Shown in pieces: positions 20,992 to 31,857 of a stretch of 64,000 bases of DNA. The position numbers and the translations under genes were made by a program. Location: NCBI RefSeq assembly GCF_028476545.1, contig NW_026733033.1, positions 166,501-230,500 of the forward strand, written 5' to 3'. The notes beneath the pieces are model-generated. The model was not told the origin of the DNA. It was given only the letters and a program-made list of their open reading frames with translations, and did not search any database. Position 1 is the stretch's first letter. Each line of letters opens with the position of its first letter. Origin of the DNA: Physella acuta (taxonomy: Eukaryota; Mollusca; Gastropoda; Physidae).

Positions 20992-23900
20992 TCAATGATG
21001 ACACGATAGACTGTGGCATCGAGGCACCCCCGTGGGTGGGCTCTCCGGAGAAGCACGGGCCTGCCGTAGTACACTGACCCCAACAGACGGGAGGGAGTCT
21101 AGACTCTTCGCCCCCGGGGGGTTAAGAGAGTATGGAGGTGGGGGGCTATCACGATCATGAACGGTCCGGTTGGGCGGGGGACGGAAGACTTCCTCTTCCT
21201 GCCAGCTTCTCAACTTGATGGAGTTGAGGGATTTCTGGGCAGAGGCGAACCCTTCCTCACCATCCCTGGATACTGGTATTTGAGGGGGGTAGTGTTCACT
21301 CGGACTGTGAGCGGGGTTATTCAACTGCTGAGGCTGTCTGCTGACGAGCGGTTGCTGGTGTGCGCGGAACATCCTGGTGAAGTTTGACCTGTCCATCGGG
21401 GCGGCTGTCTCGGCCGCCATGTTTTCAGGACACGGGTGGCGATGCAGCTGGTGCACCCGGCGGTGTGGGTTTAAAGTCTGCTGATGGTGCTCAGACACCT
21501 GCTGGTAGAGCAGGTGGTGATTCTCTGAGCAGTTGGGGTTGGCGGTGGCTGAGGTCAGCGCCTGGGGGTGCTGGACACAGCTTGCCTGGCGGTCGTGGAG
21601 CAAAGCTTCGTACTGGCTGCTATCCTGCATAGAACTGGAGCGGAAAACCTGGGGAGCCAAAAATAGAAGAGGGAAAAAAAATGTCAGACCTTGAGGCTAT
21701 AAATAAAATTGCATTTTAACTTAAATTTCTGTCACAGTAATTTTTTAATTAGGTTAAGAAAATAGAAACAAAAAGCTTTGTTTCAATACGCTGATCCTAA
21801 TTTTTGACAAAACTATTTTCACTATTTTGCTTCGTTAAGTTAATCAATAGTGTCAAGAAATTTATTGTTCAGGGTTACTAATTTTTTACTATATTTGTTT
21901 TGGTGTTTTTTTATATAGTTTTAGTCAAGTGCATTATCTACTTGCTTTTATAATTGATAATATATTTGAGAATGTATTTGATATGTTATTTTGTTTATTT
22001 GAGAATATAGCATTATATCTGACGTAATTATTTTAATTTAATTTAGTGTATTTAAAGATGTAACAGTATTTGGTGAATCAATTCATGTATTATCCAATTT
22101 CTAGCTACCTCTATATGTTCAGTATTTGGTGCTTTTAATGTTATAAAAAATAAACTATGCAAGGACTATATTTACTTCTGTATGATGTATTATGTAAGTA
22201 CTATAGTTACCTTTATTTGAAATATTATGCATGTGCTATAGTCACTTCTCTACGATCTATTACACAAGTGCTATGGTTACCTCTATTATCTGTATTTTGC
22301 AAGTGCTATATTTACCGCTATGAGATGTATTACGCAAGTGCTATAGTTACTTCTGTATGATGTAATATGCAAGTGCTATATTTACCGCTTTGTGATGTAT
22401 TACGCAAGTGCTATATTTACCGCTATGTGATGTATTAAGCAAGTGCTATAGTTACCTCTATGTGATGTATTATGCAAGTACTATATTTACCGCTATGTGA
22501 TGTATTATGCAAGTACTATATTTACCACATTGTGATGTATTACGTAAGTGCTAAAGTTACCTCTGTGCTTTGAGACTGTGGAGTTGGCAGAAGAGAATTC
22601 CGTCCCTGACGTGCACCATTGCGGCGCCGGCTGATCATGAGAACAATACCAGCAATGATAACGAGACTGAAGATGACTGCTATAATTATTACCTTTAAAT
22701 GGGAATCACCTGAAAAAGTAAAACACAAGTCAATGTCAATCTGATGCTGCTGTGATAAAACTGTTTAGGTTTACTAAGAATAAGTAATGGTAAAGAATCC
22801 TCTTTAGAACAGGTGAAGTAGAGTTCATGTTTCTTGACTTTTGCATATGAAGGCAAGGTGTGGTCAGCATTTTGCACAGCCGCCTTTACTTTCCCAAACA
22901 TGGGTTAAGTATTTATCAGAGCTGGGTGGACTCAGGGACAGTTAACTGACTTGGACCAGGATTTGAACTCGCAACTTTCTGGTTAGCAACCTAACACTTA
23001 GGCCAAGCCATCACACGATAAGTAGCAATGAGCGATATAACATGAAAGTGTTACAGTGAGGTAAAAATACAAGGGATTCAAGCACTTTAAAAGCGCAACT
23101 TTACAAAAACACCCACCCATATATGTAAATGATAATCTGTACAAATGAATGCCAGAAAAAAAAAATATTTCATTCATACAATGTCTCTAAATTTATACTG
23201 AAGGACAATATTTTAAAATTAATCCTTCTCAATTCAATTTAAAAGTTTGATAATTATCAGATTTTGTACTGTCTAGCTTCTGTGCCAAACATAAAAAAAC
23301 CAAGTTTTGTAGCTAACTAAACCAAAGTAGGAGACTACACTAGTGAGACAACAATGACGCATGGCCTACCACACCGACAACTGAGGCATCACTCAAATCT
23401 GATTTTTAAAGTACAGCTCAAAATAAATCTGGCCCAGAGTTAGATTAATTATCATTTTTAACAAAATACTTGACAGGTTTAATTTTAATTTCCCAGTTAC
23501 GACAGAATGTTAATATATTAAAATCTTGTTTAATATAATGTGAAAGGGATTTTAATACATTTTTACTAGTTTAATAACAAGTGCAGTATTACAATTCTTG
23601 AGATTGTGTAGACTGAATATTATTATTATAAGATGTAAGGTTGGGAGAAAGAGGAGAGAAGGAAAGGGGTATTGTATTATTTACTTTTATGGGGAAAGTA
23701 TGGTACAATGCAACACTGTAACATTGACTTTAATTTTTATATTTCTGCTAATTCAATAGTTAGCAATCGTAAGCCATTCCACCCAGTGCGCTAAAGAGTA
23801 ATTTTTCACTAAGCTGATTTTTAAAAAAATCTCAAACGTTTTTACAGTATGTAAGGTTGTGGGGGTTGATTGGAGGAATAGGTCCTACCTATAAACATTT

Positions 23901-26900
23901 TTACTTTTATATAAAAGAGAGCTATATTTTTATGTCATAGCACATAGGTTGCTGTCCCTTTAATTTCTCCAGCCTAATTAGTCTGGTTAATGTAAATTGA
24001 AAAATTATTTTGCCATCATCCCTTGAACTCTAAACCACAACAACTTAACCTCAGATGTTTGTCACCATTCACTTGAACACCATAAAAAGGGTAAAGCTAT
24101 ATATTTTAAACCTACCATAAAAACATCAAAAACTAAAAGCTAAATATTTAAACCTACCTAGTATACCTCAACCAAAGCTGAATATTTTAAACCTACCTTA
24201 AAAACCTCAAATAAAAAAGCTGAATATTTTAAACCTATCTAGTAAACCTCAAATACTAAAAGCTAAATATTTTAAACCTACATTAAAAACCTCAATTACT
24301 AAAAGCTAAATATTTGAAACCTATCTAGACAGCCTCAACTACCACAAATCAAGTTTGATAACCCTAACATTGAGCTAGACTCTAAGTGTAAACAAAATTT
24401 ATCAACTCTGAACTCTGACCTTGTCCTGCTACTGTAAAGACTCCATTCACCCAACCTCACATAATAATCATCTTGATAAAGATGAAACTGAACACCAGAA
24501 AAATAGATTTTTTTCTGTACCAGACACTGGGAATCAAAATTCCCTTTACAATTCAAAGTATTTTCAAGTTTTTTCAGAAGGAAATAAGAGATTTCAAGAA
24601 AATATTAATATAAATAAAAATTAAACAGCAAAATTTTAAAATGTATGCTCTTATCAAAATTCTCAAAGGGAAAAATAGAAAACTAGACTAAAATAAACAT
24701 AATTTTATAACAAGAAAACTAAGACCTACTGTTTTCCAATTCTTGAACTGCTAATATGCAAGATGTCTTATCTTCATCAGAGTTGTCAGGGCAGTCAATA
24801 AACCCATCACACAACTGATTCTTCAGTAGACAAAGGTGTTTGTTGCATCTGAACTTGCAGTCTACCTCTGCTGAAAGATATACAACAATACTGTAGTAAG
24901 GCATAAGACAACAATACTCTAGCCCTGAAACATTCAACAATACTCTTAGCCCAGAAACATTCAACAATACTCTAGCCCTGAAACATTCAACAATACTCTA
25001 GCCTTGAAACATTTAACAATACTCTTAGCAAGAAACATTCAACAATACTCGTAAACATTCAACAATACTCTTAGCCCAGAAACATTCAACAATACTCTAG
25101 CCCTGAAACATTCAACAATACTCTAGCCCTGAAACATTCAACAATACTCTAGACCTGAAACATTCAACAATACTCTTAGCCCTGAAACATTCAACAATAC
25201 TCTTAGCCCAGAAACATTCAACAATACTCTTAGCCCAGAAACATTCAACAATACTCTGAAACATTCAACAATACTCTTAGCCCAGAAGCATTCAATAATA
25301 CTCTTAGTCCAGAAACATTCAACAATACTCTAGCCCAGAAACATTCAACAATACTCTTAGTCCAGAAACATTCAACAATACTCTTAGCCCAGAAACATTC
25401 AACAATACTCTTAGCCCAGAAACATTCAACAATACTCTAGTCCTGATACAACAAATTATATAACACAGCAGAATACAGCTATACTATAATTCAGCCTAAT
25501 ATAAAACTACATCATCAATGCAGTCTGCCTTTCAACAATACTTCATGATACAACAATAAATGCATAATGAGGCTTATTTAACCTAATTCTCCATGTTCAG
25601 AAGAATCACAAACAATAAAATCAGAATTTTTGCAACAGCGAGAGTATTTCTAAATATGAAGAGAAGGTTTTAATCGAAAGTAATTCTCTTAAGTCATTGC
25701 TCAACAAAACCTTCTAACTCTAGCCCTAACCCAACCCTAAAAGTAGCAATAACCTTATTACCAAAACCATCATGAAAAAAATCTTAATCTCCTTGAGTAT
25801 TCTCAATCACAGATAACCACATCAACAAATTATGTATCAACCAAAAAATTTTAAATCATTATTTTTAAATTTTAGACCTAAAATTTTTATAACAAAACAA
25901 AACCCCATAGCAAGTTTACCTTCTGAATGCAAGAAACTAAAATGGAGTGAAAACTTGCTATGACTGTTGATGTCCCAAATGTAAGTTATCTTGATAGGTA
26001 CACTATACTGGTAGACAAGTGGGATTCTTTTCTCCCAGGACTTTTGCCAGCAGATGATCTGTGGCTTGGAAGGTGAGGTGCTGTTCACTCCTTCTATAAT
26101 AAGCTAAAATGTAAAAAAAAATTATTTTTTAAAGTTTTATAACACTAAGACCAAACATGAAGAAAAATATTACAAATTAAAAGGCATCTTATAGTTTGCT
26201 AACATCGTGTAAAACATGATTCTAATTTTGGATTTCAATTAAAAATTTAGATTGGCCCTGGGATGCAGCCATTTGCATATTCAATTTACTAAACATGTTA
26301 ATAGCAACAAGACTTGAAAGAAAAAAAGAACAAAATTGAACAAAATTACACACAGCCACAAATAGGTATAATTTACTATAATACTTAGATTTTAAAAAAA
26401 AATCACTAATTGTATATTGATTAGAAGCAGTACCAGAGCAAATCACAGAAAGAAGTCTAAATTATACATTTTAATAATCCCCAGCAGAAGTCAAATACAA
26501 ATCACCAGAAATGCTTGGATTCACCACTTATTTAGAATTTGAACTAAATTATGGTCAAATGTTAAATGTTGAATATCTTATTTTACCCTAAAGCCAGAGA
26601 TAAAATTTCACTTCATCTGAGATGCAAAAAGGACAGCTGCTGACATTTTACTGCATTATTTAACATTTCAAGGGTGTTTATTTTATAAAAGAAGGAAGCC
26701 AGAATTTTTTTTTTTAAATCTAGTGAAGAAAAAGTAAACAAAAGAAATATAGTTTGAGGGTTGAAACCTTTATTTTGTAAGTCTTCAATCCTCCATTGTT
26801 TTGTTATTATAAATGTGCTTAAAAATCTACACATTTTTTACTCTAGAATTTATTTACAACCACACTATTGTTTAGTTCAAAGCATTTTCTAAACTTAAGT

Positions 26901-29900
26901 CTCAGATTATATGAAGACTTTTGAGTGAAGAATTTGTAGGAACAGTTTGGCTAACACTGACCTACTCATCCATTATCCTAACCAAAGGTCCCACCCTAAA
27001 AGGGTTAACTCTAGGATCTACTGGTATTGTTAAGTGGATAGTCAGGGACCAATCAGAGGCCAAAGAATAGGATGACCCATTGGTAGTAACCAGAGGTCAA
27101 TGACTCTAGGGTCACAATCTAGGTAACAATCACAAGACAGATGGACCAAGAAAAATCTAGTCAGATATATAGGGTGAGAGAAACTGGGGTTAACTTTTTA
27201 AATACAGACTTAACTGAAACTAAGGCTTTTCAAAACTTTAAGAAAGTAGCTTTCATAACATAAGACTTCTAGAAAGTAAGACTTCTACAAAGATTTTTCC
27301 AAAAGCCAGATTTTCAAACAAATTAAGTAATGCAAAAAAACAATCATTGCTGAATTATATTTAAGTATGCATTGTGGGACGGAGTGGTCTAGCGGTAGAG
27401 AGCTGGACTGCTAACCTGTAGGTTCTCGAGTTTGAAATCCGGGTTCAAGTCAGTAGACTGTCCCTGAGTTCACCCAACTCTAATGGGTACCTAACTCACA
27501 TTAGGGAAAGTAAAGGCAGCTGGGCACAGTGCTGACCACACTATCTCTTCATATACCGAGATCACAGAAACAAGTGAACTCTACTTCACTTGCCCCATAG
27601 ACCGTCAGGTTTGAAAGGGAAACTTTACTTTTTTTACTTTATGCATTGTCTGTTCTCTTCAAGAGCAACTTACCTTTAAACTACAGTGATGAAAGATGTT
27701 TTCTCTGCTGTCTGAAGGTGTAGTCACAGAGGACGCTGTCGTCTGCAGCAGGTCACTGCCTGAGCTCGAGAGTTTAGATTTCAGCTCTACCACAGACTTG
27801 TTAACTTTTATATCCTGTTCTTTAGCTTGTTTCGGTCGGACCGTCCCGGCTACAGACCGGCTGGTCGCTAGACCTCCATTGTTCTGCTCAGGGTTTGAGC
27901 TTGTAAACTTTGAGCTGGGCTCGACGACGCGCTGCGTGGGTTGTTGTTCTTTAAACTTTGTTGTTGTTGTTGAGTTGTGCTCCGCCTCAACGCTGGAGGA
28001 GGTGCTGGTTGAGTGGGTAGAGCCCGGGGAGTTGGTTGTGTTGGTATCCGCCTGCTGTTGTTCTGGACTCCTGACGCCACCCCCCACTGGCATGTCAACC
28101 AGGCTGTCGATGTTGGTGAAGTTAAGCCGTATGTAAAAGCTCCCAGGCGAGGTGATGGTGTACTCACACTGCAGGTACCCCGAGTCCTGGTAGTCTTGTG
28201 AGCTGGCCTCTAGAGAGAAATGCGGGTCGCTGAGGTCATAGTGACACAGATCTGCAAAAACAGAGGAAGATGTTAGGAGAAATTTTTTTTTTAACTTTCA
28301 TTTTAACTCTATCATGAATACAGGTTAGAACCTTATCATTATCACAGATAATGCCACACATTGGAAAAATTTGCTAAGATACTTTGCTTGGATATTGTGA
28401 CAAGTCCACAGAAGCATAACGCTCACTACATTTTTTCAAAAAAAGAATACAGAAATTTCAATGATGATTTTAAACCTGAAACCTTTAACCCAAAATAGAC
28501 AAAAACAAAAATGTTACTCAAATGAACTATGTTGGTAAACAATCTAACATGAATTGGCACAGAAAATAAATGCACAAAGAAAACTGTATCTGATACCCTA
28601 TATAAGGCTGAATGATTAAGTAGGTGATACGCAAAATGTATAAATAAATTTGCTTAATGTAATTTTAAAGTGCAATATGATCAAATTACTCCTTTTATTT
28701 ACAAGTAGAGGAGTATATTAAAAATAGGAAAAATTACCTTCAGTAATCAATAAAATATACACAATGATAATGAATTTTGTTTGATGTTTAACCTTTTAGA
28801 AGATAAGGATACACAATGAGATCATATTATGCACACTACGAAACTTGAAACAGAGCTTTTGAATGTCAGTACATAACTGATGACATAGAACTTTTACTTC
28901 AAAATAGAATAACAATAATAGCCACAACCATACATTTTTTAGGTGAATAGCCACGTTTTTTAAAATGTCTAGTGTGCTTTTATTTTATTACAATTTATCA
29001 TCAAATCCAGCAAGTATTTCATTTAAAGCCACATATTAATTTACATCAGAACCTAACATTTGGGTTGATGAGGTCAAACATTAATGAGGTAATATCCAAT
29101 AGGAATGTGTTAAGCTTACGGCTAGTAATGACTTAAATAACCTTAAGGTAAGTACAAAAAAAAATTCCAGTTTCGATCTAATGATCCATTGGGTAGATGA
29201 AGTAGAGTTCATATGTTTTGTCACCTCAGCATATAAATGGATAATATGGCCAGCACTATGCCCAGCGTCCTTTACTTTCCATAACGTGAGCTAGATATCC
29301 ATCAAAGTTGGGTAGACTCAGTGACATTCCACTAACTTGAAACCGGATTCGAACTTGAAACTAATGGGTTAGCAGTCTAGCGCTCAACCGCTAGGCCATA
29401 AAGTCTTGTAATAACCATAAGGAGTAGTATGAAAATAGCCTGTACTGAGCAAGGTAATTTACCATTTAGTAACCTTAGTAGTATGAAAATAGCCAATACT
29501 GAGCAAGGTAATTTACCATTTAGTAACCTTAGTAGTATGAAAATACACTATACTGAGCAAATTTATTTACTATTTAGTCACCTTAGTGAGTATGAAAATA
29601 CCCCACTCTGAGCAAGGTAATTTACCATTTTGTAACCTTAGTAGTATGAAAATACCCCATTCTGAGCAAGGTAATTTACCATTTAATAACCTTAGTAGTA
29701 TGAAAATACCCAATTCTGAGCAAGGTAATTTACCATTTAGTAACCTTAGTAGTATGAAAATACACTATACTGAGCAAACTTATTTACTATTTAGTCACCT
29801 TAGTGAGTATGAAAATACCCCACTCTGAGCAAGGTAATTTACCATTTAGTAACCTTAGTAGTATGAAAATACCCAGAACTGTGCAAGGTAATTTACCTTT

Positions 29901-30117
29901 TAGTAACCCTAGTGAACAAGCATGTTAACTTACCTTTTTTCACAGGTGTCCTGATACGAGTTGACGGACGTCCAGGTACTCCCTGGGTGGTCTCAGTGTC
30001 TAAGGTGGGCGGTGTGGTTAACGGAGTGGACGCACAGGTCGACGTGGAAGCAAGAAACATGCAGACGACAAGGAACCGTGCAGAGGTAGCCAGTAGCCGT
30101 GCAGAGGTGTAGATCAT
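20992..30117 (-). CDS. CUB and LDLa single-pass membrane protein with PPxY tail, 6 coding exons
   Basis: Minus-strand exons are 29934-30117, 27674-28251, 25920-26103, 24730-24870, 22561-22709 and 20992-21648. All junctions are GT-AG, phases agree, and the product is about 630 aa. Layout: a signal peptide (hydrophobic about 14-24), a short Thr/Pro-rich stretch, and a CUB domain with Cys64/Cys90 and Cys251/Cys272. The CUB is split between its Cys pairs by a Ser/Thr/Gln-rich insert (about 120-248), much longer than normal. Then come an LDLa module (six Cys, 320-353, with calcium-binding DGFIDCPDNSDE), a transmembrane helix (369-388) followed by RRR, and a cytoplasmic tail rich in His, Gln and Pro. 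The tail has PPPPY at 581-585, a PPxY site of the kind bound by NEDD4-type WW domains. The CUB-LDLa-TM order recalls LDLRAD2 and NETO proteins, but I cannot assign orthology. Function is unknown; it is probably a cell-surface receptor or adaptor. Arrays abut the junctions of exons 1, 4 and 5. Confidence 0.85.
22141..22560 (-). repeat. 35-bp minisatellite, twelve units in register with the exon 5 donor
   Basis: Read on the minus strand, exon 5 ends AGCACAGAG and intron 5 opens with GTAACTTTAGCACTTACG. The next eleven units, each 35 bases, open with GTAAATATAG, GTAACTATAG or close variants, and most are preceded by AGAG, AGCG or AGAA. The first unit boundary is the genuine exon-intron junction. 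The last unit fades near 22150. Confidence 0.93.
22797..23013 (-). mobile_element. SINE family 1 in intron 4 of the CUB/LDLa gene
   Basis: Diverged copy with the CAGAGCTGGGTGGACTCAGG core and a degraded tRNA-like head (GGATTTGAACTCGCAAC as its B-box side). It lies within 90 bases of the exon 5 acceptor, in the sense orientation of the gene. Confidence 0.8.
23014..24092. other. Intron 4 of the CUB/LDLa gene, no further feature
   Basis: AT-rich intronic sequence. I see no exon, RNA gene or complete mobile element here. Confidence 0.5.
24093..24335. repeat. About 42-bp tandem repeat
   Basis: Six imperfect units built from AAACCTACCT, AAAAACCTCAA and ACTAAAAGCTAAATATTT. It sits in intron 4, roughly 400 bases from exon 4, and is the only clear intronic array in the two large genes that does not touch a splice site. 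Confidence 0.8.
24872..25448 (-). repeat. About 26-bp minisatellite leading into the LDLa exon acceptor
   Basis: About twenty units on the minus strand of AGTATTGTTGAATGTTTC followed by AGGGCTAG or TGGGCTAAG. The last unit before exon 4 reads AGTATTGTTGTATATCTTTC then AGCAG, which is the genuine acceptor. Many units keep TTTCAGGG, an acceptor-like sequence; others have TTTCTGGG. Confidence 0.9.
26104..27365 (-). other. Intron 2 of the CUB/LDLa gene, left part
   Basis: AT-rich intronic DNA with no recognised element. Several short open frames occur but none has a splice context or domain. Confidence 0.45.
27376..27639 (+). mobile_element. SINE family 1, full length with target duplication
   Basis: tRNA-derived head (GGTCTAGCGGTAGAG as A box, then a B-box region CTCGAGTTTGAAATCC), a middle CACCCAACTCTAATGGGTAC block and a 3' end AAGGGAAACTTTACTTTTTT. 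It is flanked by a perfect 10-base duplication, TATGCATTGT, at 27366-27375 and 27640-27649. It is antisense to the CUB/LDLa gene and only about 35 bases inside intron 2 from the donor at 27673. Confidence 0.93.
28260..29180 (-). other. Intron 1 of the CUB/LDLa gene, unique part
   Basis: AT-rich intron with no exon or named repeat that I can support. Confidence 0.5.
29183..29405 (-). mobile_element. SINE family 1 in intron 1 of the CUB/LDLa gene
   Basis: Near full-length, older copy. The B-box side reads GGATTCGAACTTGAAAC and the A-box side ends CTCAACCGCTAGGCCATA. Same strand as the gene. Confidence 0.85.
29427..29933 (-). repeat. 54-bp minisatellite starting at the exon 1 donor
   Basis: Nine 54-base units. 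On the minus strand each contains ACTAAATGGTAAATTACCTT. The genuine junction is AAAAAAG|GTAAGTTAAC, followed within about 35 bases by ACTAAAAGGTAAATTACCTT, the first clear unit, so the donor itself looks like the first, shortened unit. Some units have drifted to AGTAAATAAGTTTGC. Confidence 0.88.
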
Positions 30118-30623
30118 CCTCTGTCACTCGACTCATGGGTACTGACTTGGCGACGCCCCCGCGCCCCAACCACAAGGCGCCAGTGCAGGTCCGTTGTGCT
30201 AATTTGGCCACAAACAGGAAAAAACTGGAAAACGGCGGTAAATCCCAGGGGAACTTCCACAACACATCCACAAGAACTAACTCTTCAGCAGTACTGTCCT
30301 ACTTCCAACCACCACTGTGAATAATTTCATAAACTCACAGAATCCAAGAACACATTTTCAGTGGTCACACAACCAATCATGTAGCTTTGTTATATCCAAG
30401 AAACAAAACGACCAAAAATCTCCAGTTGTGAATTATCCAAAAATATTTCAAATTATTTCAACACAAATTTTTTTTTTTACAATTTCACACAGAACTTTGC
30501 AGTCTCCCAAAAGAGAAAAATTATCCGACAATTGCTGTGAATATTATTCCACTTGCTGTCAAGAGCTCATCCCCCACCTTGGTGTAGTTCTAGCTTGTTT
30601 TGTTTAGTTTGTACCTCATGTAC
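30118..30623 (-). other. 5' UTR exon of the CUB/LDLa gene
   Basis: The sequence directly upstream of the start codon is GC-richer than the surroundings and has no acceptor close to the ATG. A good acceptor, TTTTAATTTTGCAG, ends at 30624, so the exon carrying the start codon probably runs 30623 to 29934. Several upstream ATGs occur. A further non-coding exon may lie at about 31165-31214 (acceptor TTTTTTTGCAG just upstream), but its donor is weak. Confidence 0.45.
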
Positions 30624-31857
30624 CTGCAAAATTAAAATATGTTAATTTTTTTTATTGTATTCATGATTTTTAATTACCTTCTACAAATACTGGTCCAGAA
30701 TCAGGGCCAGTAACTATGTAACTCATTTAGAGGTTCCTCCATTAATACTTAATAAGATTTTTTGGACTCATACTCATCCCTTACAGACCACCTCCCCACC
30801 CCCCAAGGCTGATTATTAGGCTTTTTGGATTTCTTTCTAATCATCTGATTATTGGACCTTTGGACTCATTGGACTCACCCCTTTCTGAACCTCAGCGGAT
30901 TATTTGGGCTGTTGTGTTCATCCTTATCTGAGCCCCATTTATTTTCAAGTTTAAAGTGCATCAATTAAAATCTGAAATAATTTAAATTGAATGATTTTGA
31001 ACAACTCACCAGTAACTTTTATTTGCTACTCTCTAGCAAAAAATGTTTTAACTTCACACATCTAATGGGTCAGTTCATCAATGAGTTAAGTCATTCTCTT
31101 AGTTGTGCAATGTGCTACAACTGGACACTGCAGATAGTTCTGGGACGGGATAGAAAACTGGGTGTCATTCAGACCTAGTTTCATGGACACACTGGAGAAT
31201 GACCAATCATTCCTCACATCTCATCTGCAAAAAAAAAAAAAAATAATTAATTAATTAATTAACAGAATAGATATATGCAATTAAATTGAGTTGTTTCATA
31301 AAAATTACAAAGGTTACACTTTTAAAAAATTTCAATACTCATAAAGAGGCAGCAATTTTTGTAAAACGTTTGGAATAGCTGACTCAGAATACATTTGTGT
31401 TTTTGTGTGTGTCTATCACATACAAGCATTATTACCAAGTATTGTGTTACAAAATTAATTCCAATACATATTAAGTGTTTTTATGTAATAAACCAGGATC
31501 AAATTTTTATGTACAGTATTTTAATATTTCAGATAAGATACACTCTTATTTTTGCCTAAAAAATATTTTTAAGAACTCAGACTAGGATGGAGTAAATTGA
31601 AATTAAATATCAGCCATAGAGGCTTAAATATCAGCTTGAAAGTAGGGCACATAGCCAGATAAAACATATAGAGTTTCAGCATGAATGTGAATTTCCTTTT
31701 ACAATAAATCACTTAAACAGTGAGTGACAATCTAGTAAAAATATACTTCAATATTTCTTTATGTTACAGAGATTTATATAATAGATATTCTGTGCAGTGT
31801 TTAAATATTTTTTTAAGGCTAGAATTTTATTGGCGTTTAATGGAATATATAACAGGG

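Noticed and set aside
21157-21632. Two plus-strand frames
   Set aside because: Antisense shadows of the last coding exon of the CUB/LDLa gene.
27696-28201. Plus-strand and alternative minus-strand frames
   Set aside because: Shadows of exon 2 of the CUB/LDLa gene.
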